Of a stretch of 64,000 bases of DNA, positions 58,654 through 64,000 are shown in pieces. This stretch comes from Phycisphaeraceae bacterium D3-23. Lineage in GTDB: Bacteria > Planctomycetota > Phycisphaerae > Phycisphaerales > Phycisphaeraceae. Location of the stretch: contig CP114179.1 of assembly GCA_039555135.1 (NCBI GenBank), positions 1,364,001-1,428,000 of the forward strand, written 5' to 3'. The notes under the pieces are model-generated. The model saw only the letters and a list, made by a program, of their open reading frames with translations. It did not search any database and was not told the DNA's origin. The translations under genes were made by a program, and so were the position numbers. Within the stretch, counting starts at the first letter, position 1; every line of letters starts with the position of its first letter.

Positions 58654-59508
58654 TCAGTTCTGGTCCGCGCCGTCGAGCGTCTTGTGCTGCACGCGGAGGA
58701 TGTAGCCGCCGCTCTCGCCCGCCGCGAAGCTCGTCGCGTAGACCGTATACGTCCCGGCCTCGGCCGCGCGGACCGCCACGCGGGAGTTGGTCCCTTCCGG
58801 GCCGTCGTCGTTAACTTCCACCTTGCCCGACGGGCTGTGCACCGCGACAAAGGTGTCGAAATTGTCCGACATCATGTCGATCTGATAGGACTCGCCCGCT
58901 TCCAGCTCGATCTCGATCTTCTGCAGGAACTTGCCCTCGTCGTAGGTTCGGCCGTCCTCCTCGTCGAGCACCTCGTCCATCTCCAGCACGACCTCGTAGG
59001 TGTACGTCGGCAGCTCGGCGTCCAGGTACTCGACCGCGATGCCGTCCATCACCTCTTCGGTGAGCCCCATCGGGTGGCCGGCCCAGACCACTTCGCCCTC
59101 GGGTGAGAACACGAAGATGCTCGGGATGCCGGTGACACCGAAGTCCGCGGCCATGCCTTCCCACGCGTCTTCGTCGTGCGCGATGTGCCAGGGCAGGTCG
59201 TTCTCTTCGAGGAACGCATCGAGCGGAGCGCGTTCTTCGTCGATCGACATGCCGTACACGTCGACGCCCATCTCGTGGTAGCGCTCGTAGAGGTCCTTCA
59301 TGTGCGGGAACGAGCGGATGCAAGGCCCACACCAGGTGGCCCAGAAGTCGAGGACGACGACTTTGCCATCAAGGTCCTCGCTGCTGACCTCGACACCTTC
59401 GAGGGTGGTGAATTCAAACTCGGGCGAGTCGCCCACGCCGACATCGGCCAGGGCGGGGACGGTCATCGCCGCGATCGCGGCGGCTGCGATTCCGGTACGC
59501 ACGTGCAT
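58654..59508 (-). CDS. TlpA-type thioredoxin with PPC-like C-terminal domain
   Basis: 284 residues with a signal peptide (GIAAAAIAAMTVPALADV). Thioredoxin domain (about 25-165): PEFEFTTLEGVEVSSEDLDG, VVVLDFWATWCGPCIRSFPH (W-C-G-P-C), MGVDVYGMSIDEERAPLDAF and VTGIPSIFVFSPEGEVVWAG with the cis-proline. The last 100 residues resemble a bacterial pre-peptidase C-terminal beta-sandwich (GESYQIDMMSDNFDTFVAVH, NSRVAVRAAEAGTYTVYATS). Secreted thiol-disulfide protein. ATG 59508 after AGGAG. Confidence 0.88.
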   Translation of the reverse strand: MHVRTGIAAAAIAAMTVPALADVGVGDSPEFEFTTLEGVEVSSEDLDGKVVVLDFWATWCGPCIRSFPHMKDLYERYHEMGVDVYGMSIDEERAPLDAFLEENDLPWHIAHDEDAWEGMAADFGVTGIPSIFVFSPEGEVVWAGHPMGLTEEVMDGIAVEYLDAELPTYTYEVVLEMDEVLDEEDGRTYDEGKFLQKIEIELEAGESYQIDMMSDNFDTFVAVHSPSGKVEVNDDGPEGTNSRVAVRAAEAGTYTVYATSFAAGESGGYILRVQHKTLDGADQN

Positions 59509-59671
59509 CGTCAAACTCCTGCATGATTGGGGTCGAGCCACAGCCGACGACACCGCCGGCTTGTCCACTCAGTACGCCACATCGTACCGCGCAGTTCGGG
59601 TGGACCCTGGACGCCGGCAATTGCACACAATCGCGGGGTTGGGAGGGGGAATCGCCGTCTCGGCAGGTGGT

Positions 59672-59908
59672 TTAGAACCAGCCGAAGATCCAGTTCAAGG
59701 TGCCGAAGAAACAGACGACGAGCGCGATCAGGAGGATCAAAAAACACCCGGCGTCGCCGAACAGGTCCAGGATTCCGATCCGCAACTCGCCACGTTTTTC
59801 ACGCTCGGCCTGCTCCGAACTTCCGCAACCCGGGCACGCCTTGGGCGTGTTTGCGCCGAACTGCCGGCCGCATTGCTTGCACTTGAACACTGACTCGACC
59901 TCTCGCAC
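59672..59908 (-). CDS. Zinc-ribbon single-pass membrane protein (GTG start)
   Basis: 78 residues. The N-terminal zinc ribbon is FKCKQCGRQFGANTPKACPG then CGSSEQ (two C-x2-C pairs). A membrane helix follows: CFLILLIALVVCFFGTLNWI. No ATG is available in this frame; the GTG at 59908 has AAGG eight bases before it. A second GTG six codons later is possible. Similar architecture to the cargo protein at 26248 but with native base composition. Confidence 0.72.
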   Translation of the reverse strand: MREVESVFKCKQCGRQFGANTPKACPGCGSSEQAEREKRGELRIGILDLFGDAGCFLILLIALVVCFFGTLNWIFGWF

Positions 59909-59982
59909 GTTGATGGCCTTGCATCATCGCGGTGGGTATCGCTCGCGGACTCGCTCCACCCACCCTACGCGCCATGCGTAAC

Positions 59983-60789
59983 CTACTCCATCTCGCCGAT
60001 CTCGCGCACTTCGATGTCTTTGAAGCGCAGGTGCAGCTCGTCGTTGGCGTGCAGCTGCAGCGCGATCTGGCCGGCCATGCCGCAGTCGGCGGCTTCGTGG
60101 TGCTCGTCGTCGAGCACGCCTTCGCCGTCGTAGTCGCTGATGGTGAGCCCGTTGAGCGTCGTGGTGATCTGCGTGCCGACGCAGCGGATGACCAGGGTGT
60201 TCCAGACGTCGAAGGTGTCGTCCCCGTCGTAGGCGAACCGCCAGCCCTCGGGGTACGCGCCGTCGGGCGGGAAGGCCTGGGCGCGGCGGATGTTCCAGTC
60301 GGGCAGTGATGGGTGGATCCAGCGCTGGTGGCCGCGCGTCTCGTCGTAGATAAACCCGGTGCGGAACGGCGCGGGCGGGTGCAGGTCGATCTGCGGGCCG
60401 TTGAGCCAGCCCTCGCCGTCGTCGGGGTCCCATCGGCTGCGGATTTGGATGCCGGAATTGCCCGGGCTGTCGCGGTCCGCCTTGAATTTCAGGCGCAGCT
60501 CGAAGTCGGTGAGCTCCTGCTCGTGGATGAGCCAGATGTAGCCGTGGTCGCCGCGCTCCATGGAGTTGGCGACGAGCTCGCCGTCCTCGACCGACCAGAA
60601 GACCTTATCGACATCGCCGGGCAGGCAGCGGACCGCCCAGCCGTCGAGCGACTCGCCGTCGAAGAGCGCGGTCCATTCGGATTCGGCGGTGGTGGTCTCG
60701 TCGGCGACCGCGTCATCCGCGTTCGCGGCGGCGCAGCCGGGGAGGAGGAGTAGACAAGTAACAGCAGCTAGTAGCGGGTGGTTTCGCAT
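59983..60789 (-). CDS. DUF1080 (3-keto-disaccharide hydrolase) lipoprotein
   Basis: 268 residues. Lipobox: LLAAVTCLLLLPGC. The mature domain is a concanavalin-like jelly roll: ESEWTALFDGESLDGWAVRC, TDFELRLKFKADRDSPGNSG, IQIRSRWDPDDGEGW, and ITTTLNGLTISDYDGEGVLD. Members of DUF1080 hydrolyse 3-keto-glucosides formed by oxidoreductases; planctomycetes have very many. The Tat FAD enzyme at 56504 may or may not be linked. ATG 60789 starts the signal. Confidence 0.9.
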   Translation of the reverse strand: MRNHPLLAAVTCLLLLPGCAAANADDAVADETTTAESEWTALFDGESLDGWAVRCLPGDVDKVFWSVEDGELVANSMERGDHGYIWLIHEQELTDFELRLKFKADRDSPGNSGIQIRSRWDPDDGEGWLNGPQIDLHPPAPFRTGFIYDETRGHQRWIHPSLPDWNIRRAQAFPPDGAYPEGWRFAYDGDDTFDVWNTLVIRCVGTQITTTLNGLTISDYDGEGVLDDEHHEAADCGMAGQIALQLHANDELHLRFKDIEVREIGEME

Positions 60790-60831
60790 AACACCAGCAT
60801 ACCACCCGCCCCGCCGTGACTGCACGACCTG

Positions 60832-60911
60832 TTTCGCCGCCGCCCAACGCGCGGCGCGTGGGCCTGCGGGTATCCGGGTACCAACGCGCCGCCCGTTGGG
60901 CGACGGCTAAA
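60832..60911. repeat. Intergenic palindrome, GCCCGTTGGGCGACGG family
   Basis: Arms 60832-60859 and 60884-60911, with a few mismatches (GCCGCCCAACGCGCGGCGCG against CGCGCCGCCCGTTGGGCG). It fills most of the 60790-60939 gap. Confidence 0.9.
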
Positions 60912-60939
60912 CGGATCGGCCTGCGCGATGGGGCCTGGC

Positions 60940-61935
60940 CTACACCTTGAGCACTGCGCGGACCGCCGCGACTACCTCGTCGTGGAACTTGCCGTTGGTC
61001 GCCACCACGCCCTTGTTGTCGCGCAGCGTCCGGCCGATCGAGAAGTCGAGCTTTTCACCCGTGATATCGGTCACGGTACCGCCGGCCTCCTCGACGACGA
61101 TGACGCCCGCGGCGTGGTCCCAGATCTTTTCCTCGTAGTCCTTGCGCGTCGGCAGGCGGAGGTAGATGCTCGCGCTGCCCTTGCCGATCGCCGCGTACTT
61201 GCACTGGCTGTCGATGCGGTAGGGCTCCTTGGTGATGCCCAGCTTCTTGGCGATCTCCGCGGCGTCGCCGTGGCTCGAATGGCCCGACTCGACCGACTCG
61301 CAGAAGCGGGCCTTCTCGACCTCCTGACGCGACGCGACGGTGATCGGATCGCCCTTGACCTCTTCGCTGTCGATGAGGAGCCCCTGCGCGCCTTGGCCGC
61401 GCACGGCCGTGAAAATCGCGCCCTGCTTGCGCCCGACCTTCATCTTCGGGCAGCCCAGCACCCCAAGCACGACCTCGCCGTCTTCAATCAGCGCGAGCGC
61501 AACGGCGTAGTGCTCTTTACGCAAAAAGCCCTTGGTCCCGTCGATCGGGTCGAGAGTCCAGTAGCGCTTGCGCGCCTTTTCCTCGGCCTGGGCCGGGTCA
61601 AACGCGCCGCGGTCAATCCAGCTCAGGACCGCCGCCTCGCTCGCGTCCTCGCCGATCGCCTGGCCCGCCACGACGCGGACCGCCTCGCGCAGCTCCTCCT
61701 GCTCGCTGCCGCGCAGGTCGTCCGCCCCTTCCTCCCCCACCACCGGGTCCAGCGGGAAATGCTCGGCCAGATGCTTGCACACCACCGCCTGCGAGGCGAA
61801 GTCCGCCACCGTCACCGGGCTCTTATCTTTCTTTTCCAACGTGTCCGCCGACACCAGCGCCGATTGCACCTTCTGAGTGACCCAGCACGCGCGGCGCACA
61901 GCACGGACGGCGACTAACAGTTCCTGTTCAAGCAT
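60940..61935 (-). CDS. 3'(2'),5'-bisphosphate nucleotidase, HAL2-like
   Basis: 331 residues, inositol-monophosphatase fold. It converts 3'-phosphoadenosine 5'-phosphate to AMP, clearing a by-product of sulfate metabolism. Signature 1: TLDPIDGTKGFLRKEHYAVA (D-P-I-D-G-T). Signature 2: KIWDHAAGVIVVEEAGGTVT. N-terminus KDKSPVTVADFASQAVVCKH and VGEEGADDLR are metal-binding. The LEQELLVAVRAVRRACWVTQ opening resembles the yeast HAL2/plant SAL1 branch more than CysQ. The ATG at 61935 is chosen over the open frame to 62079, which is low-complexity. Confidence 0.9.
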   Translation of the reverse strand: MLEQELLVAVRAVRRACWVTQKVQSALVSADTLEKKDKSPVTVADFASQAVVCKHLAEHFPLDPVVGEEGADDLRGSEQEELREAVRVVAGQAIGEDASEAAVLSWIDRGAFDPAQAEEKARKRYWTLDPIDGTKGFLRKEHYAVALALIEDGEVVLGVLGCPKMKVGRKQGAIFTAVRGQGAQGLLIDSEEVKGDPITVASRQEVEKARFCESVESGHSSHGDAAEIAKKLGITKEPYRIDSQCKYAAIGKGSASIYLRLPTRKDYEEKIWDHAAGVIVVEEAGGTVTDITGEKLDFSIGRTLRDNKGVVATNGKFHDEVVAAVRAVLKV

Positions 61936-62017
61936 CGAGGCGGTTCCTACTTCGGGGATCGGACCGGGCATGGTACCGCAAGCACAGGGATTGCACCCCT
62001 GAGTGCTTGAAGCGGGC

Positions 62018-62039
62018 CCTGGTTGCTGAAGCAACCAGG
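62018..62039. repeat. Hairpin CCTGGTTGCTGAAGCAACCAGG
   Basis: CCTGGTTGCT GAAGCAACCAGG is a perfect inverted repeat between dnaB and the bisphosphate nucleotidase gene. The shared CTGAAGC core suggests a link with the CCGGGCCGCTGAAGCGG family. Confidence 0.7.
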
Positions 62040-62105
62040 CCGATTCGCTCGGCTCAATCGCACTGGGGCTGGGTCGCAATACGGCTAAAAGCTAACGGCT
62101 AGCCG

Positions 62106-63512
62106 CTAGTAATCCCCGTGGCCGGCGGCGAGGTTGTTGAACCGCGTCGTCGGGCCGTGGAACGTCAGCTTTACGACGCCGGTCGGGCCGTTGCGCTGCT
62201 TGGCGATGATGATCTCGGAGAGGTGGTTGGGCTCGTAGTCCGGGTCGGCACGGTGGTAGTAGTCCTCGCGGTGGACCATGGCGACGACGTCGGCATCCTG
62301 CTCGATCGAGCCCGACTCGCGCAGGTCGCTCATGCGCGGGCGGTGGCCCTCGCGCTGCTCGGCCGCACGGTTGAGCTGGCTCAAGCAAATCACCGGCACG
62401 CTGATCTCACGCGCCAGCGCCTTGATCCCACGCGACAAGCTGGACACCTCTTCCTGGCGCGAGTTCGCGCCGGGGTCGCTCATGAGCTGGAGGTAGTCGA
62501 CAAACAGGCACTTGATGTGGTGCTCGGTCGCCATCCGACGGGCCTTGGCACGCAGGGCCATGAGGTTCAGCCCCGGCGTGTCGTCGATGTACATCGGGGC
62601 CTCGGCGAGCTCACCGACGGTCATCTGGAGCTGGCCAAAGTCGTCGCGGCTAAGCATGTTCTTCCGCAGCTTCTGCGAGTCCACGCCCGAGCGCGAGCAA
62701 AGCAGACGCTGCGCAAGCTGCTGCTTGGACATCTCGAGCGAGAACACGCCGACGGGGATCTTGTTCACCGTCGCGATGTGTTCAGCGATGTTCAGCATAA
62801 ACGCGGTCTTGCCCATCGACGGCCGAGCCGCGACGATCGTCATCTCGCCCGGGTGCAGCCCGTTGGTCATCTCGTCAAGCTCGAAGAACCCCGTCTCGAT
62901 CCCGGTGACAGCCCGGCCGTCATGCGCCTCGAGCTTCTCCATCGTCTCTTCGAGCAAGGCGTGCAGGTCGGCGGCATCATCAATACCGCGCTTCTCCTGG
63001 ATCTTGAAGATCAGCTGGCCCGCCTTATTCAGCAGATCGTCGGCGGGGTCGTCGGTGTGGTAGCAGTCGTGCATCACCGTCGCCGACGCATCGATCAGCT
63101 TGCGCACCAGCGCCTTCTCGCGCACAAGCTGCGCGTAGTGCCCGGCGCTCACCGCCGAGGGCACCGACTCGAACAGCTCGATCAAGTAGTCCACCCCGCC
63201 GACCTTGTCGAGCGCCCCCTGGTCGGTCAGCTTCTGCGCGAGCTGGACCATGTCGATCGACTGGACGTGGTCGTAAAGCTCGACGAGTGCCTTGTAGATC
63301 GTGCCGTGGGCGGGCTTGTAGAAGTCCTCGGGCGACTTGACGATCTGCACGACCTCGCCGCAGACCCGCCAGTCGAGGATCATCGAGCCCAAGAGCGCGC
63401 ACTCGGCCTCGATCGCGCTGGGCGGGAGCTTGTCGAAGAGCTTGCCCACGTCGATGGTGCGCTCGGAGCGCTTGTCGTAGTTCGGGTTGCGCGGGGTCTG
63501 TGCGGTGGACAT
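62106..63512 (-). CDS. dnaB: Replicative DNA helicase
   Basis: 468 residues, the full length of DnaB. N-terminal domain: PPSAIEAECALLGSMILDWR and YKPAHGTIYKALVELYDHVQ. RecA-like core: LDEMTNGLHPGEMTIVAARP, Walker A ARPSMGKTAFMLNIAEHI, VGVFSLEMSKQQLAQRLL, Walker B KCLFVDYLQLMSD, ISVPVICLSQLNRAAEQREG and SDLRESGSIEQDADVVAMVH. Hexameric 5'-3' helicase at the fork. No intein is present at the usual P-loop site. No other replication gene in the window. Confidence 0.97.
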   Translation of the reverse strand: MSTAQTPRNPNYDKRSERTIDVGKLFDKLPPSAIEAECALLGSMILDWRVCGEVVQIVKSPEDFYKPAHGTIYKALVELYDHVQSIDMVQLAQKLTDQGALDKVGGVDYLIELFESVPSAVSAGHYAQLVREKALVRKLIDASATVMHDCYHTDDPADDLLNKAGQLIFKIQEKRGIDDAADLHALLEETMEKLEAHDGRAVTGIETGFFELDEMTNGLHPGEMTIVAARPSMGKTAFMLNIAEHIATVNKIPVGVFSLEMSKQQLAQRLLCSRSGVDSQKLRKNMLSRDDFGQLQMTVGELAEAPMYIDDTPGLNLMALRAKARRMATEHHIKCLFVDYLQLMSDPGANSRQEEVSSLSRGIKALAREISVPVICLSQLNRAAEQREGHRPRMSDLRESGSIEQDADVVAMVHREDYYHRADPDYEPNHLSEIIIAKQRNGPTGVVKLTFHGPTTRFNNLAAGHGDY

Positions 63513-63582
63513 CTAGCGTATGGTCGCAGGTCGGGGGGAGGGTGCAAGGCGGGCGGTAAAGGTTGTCGGTTACGGCGGGGAT

Positions 63583-63665
63583 AAGTGAGTGAACAGTGCA
63601 CAGTGAGCAGTGAACAGGTAAGGCCTTGCCTGTTCACTGTGGACTATTCACTGTTCACTTGTGAC
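63583..63665. repeat. Inverted repeat of GTGAACAGTG units
   Basis: Left arm AGTGAACAGTGCACAGTGAG then CAGTGAACAGG; right arm CCTGTTCACTGTGGACTATT then CACTGTTCACTT. Centre TAAGGCCTTG. It ends at the stop codon of the kinase gene. Confidence 0.85.
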
Positions 63666-64000
63666 TTACTCCGGCTCGGGCAGCGCGTCGCAGAAGCCGG
63701 CGAGGTCGGTAAGCGATGGGCTGTGGGCGTTTCGGACGTAGTAGCCGCTGGTGGCGGTGCCGGCGCAGAGCATCTGGTCGAGCGGGAGCCCGGCGAGGAG
63801 GCCGAGGCAGAAGCCGGCGTTGAAGTTGTCGCCCGCGCCGGTGGAGAGCTTGGGGTGGTCGATGAACGGGCCGAAGAAGGTGGCGCGGTGGACTTCGGCG
63901 TCGGGGTCGCGGGGGTCGCTCCCGGCGGCGAGCATCGCGCCCGCGGCGGCGCGGCGGGGGTGGACGACGCAGCAGCGCAGCCCGAGCGCGGCGCGGAGGT
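63666..64000 (-). CDS. PfkB-family carbohydrate kinase, C-terminal part
   Basis: The reading frame continues past the right edge of the window, so the N-terminus is missing; 110 codons plus the stop are visible. HPKLSTGAGDNFNAGFCLGL contains PfkB signature 2 (T-G-A-G-D-x-F-x-A-G-F) with the catalytic Asp and anion hole. It continues LAGLPLDQMLCAGTATSGYY. The sugar specificity cannot be read from this part. Upstream in-frame residues (RCCVVHPRRAAAGAM) suggest an acceptor-domain strand. Confidence 0.85.
   Translation of the reverse strand, partial: LRAALGLRCCVVHPRRAAAGAMLAAGSDPRDPDAEVHRATFFGPFIDHPKLSTGAGDNFNAGFCLGLLAGLPLDQMLCAGTATSGYYVRNAHSPSLTDLAGFCDALPEPE

Overview
The window is high-GC DNA of the kind expected from a marine planctomycete of the class Phycisphaerae. 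This rests on gene content, not on a marker-gene comparison. The indicators are an LEPR-XLL surface-protein leader on a 1,398-residue CotH/lamin-tail/dockerin-like protein, a PEP-CTERM protein, two secreted formylglycine sulfatases, a DUF1080 glycoside-hydrolase-like lipoprotein, a Tat-exported FAD oxidoreductase, futalosine-pathway menaquinone synthesis (mqnC) and KDO synthesis (kdsD-kdsC). No rRNA, tRNA, integrase, transposase or CRISPR array was seen.

Layout. 1-3.5 kb: AbgT transporter start, GNAT acetyltransferase, sulfatase, TIGR03364-type FAD oxidoreductase. 3.6-7.8 kb: giant CotH surface protein. 8-12.2 kb: pheS, a low-GC HNH nuclease gene, a prolyl oligopeptidase. 12.5-17.8 kb: a lipoprotein, two paralogous secreted esterases around an HTH regulator, a putative secreted metalloprotease. 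17.9-22.5 kb: mqnC, a PEP-CTERM protein, frr, a repeat-flanked zinc-ribbon gene, pyrH. 22.6-27.4 kb: acs, then an accessory patch with a NYN-domain gene, a duplicate of the acs 3' end and three small atypical genes between inverted repeats. 27.5-32.8 kb: a TlpA-type lipoprotein, a second sulfatase, a DUF6428 protein, an SRPBCC protein. 32.9-38.2 kb: ettA, a low-GC HEPN-like gene, VOC and Coa1-like proteins, pdxJ. 38.4-42 kb: a MASE1/PAS histidine kinase and LuxR-type regulator pair. 42.2-51.1 kb: small planctomycete proteins, carB, DUF2752 and two CD225 proteins. 51.3-56.4 kb: kdsD-kdsC, scpA, an M3 oligopeptidase. 56.5-64 kb: the Tat FAD enzyme, a TlpA thioredoxin, a DUF1080 protein, a bisphosphate nucleotidase, dnaB and a PfkB kinase fragment.

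The most unusual property is the density of short palindromic repeats, at least ten families. They behave in four ways. (i) Inverted copies of degenerate tandem arrays bracket cargo genes of atypical composition: HNH after pheS, a zinc-ribbon gene splitting pyrH from frr, and a three-gene patch. (ii) Copies sit in frame inside conserved genes (carB, acs, scpA and a zinc-domain membrane protein), so the repeat is translated. (iii) Copies supply the last codons and stop of small genes. (iv) Copies act as intergenic hairpins. A 122-bp duplicate of the acs 3' end, differing only at synonymous positions, marks a separate insertion event carrying the NYN gene.

Caveat: five reading-frame breaks occur in otherwise well conserved genes (two in a sulfatase at GC-dinucleotide tracts, two in pyrH, one in carB at a G tract). 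Since pyrH and carB are normally indispensable, consensus errors in the assembly are the simplest explanation, and any claim about pseudogenes here should be read with that in mind.
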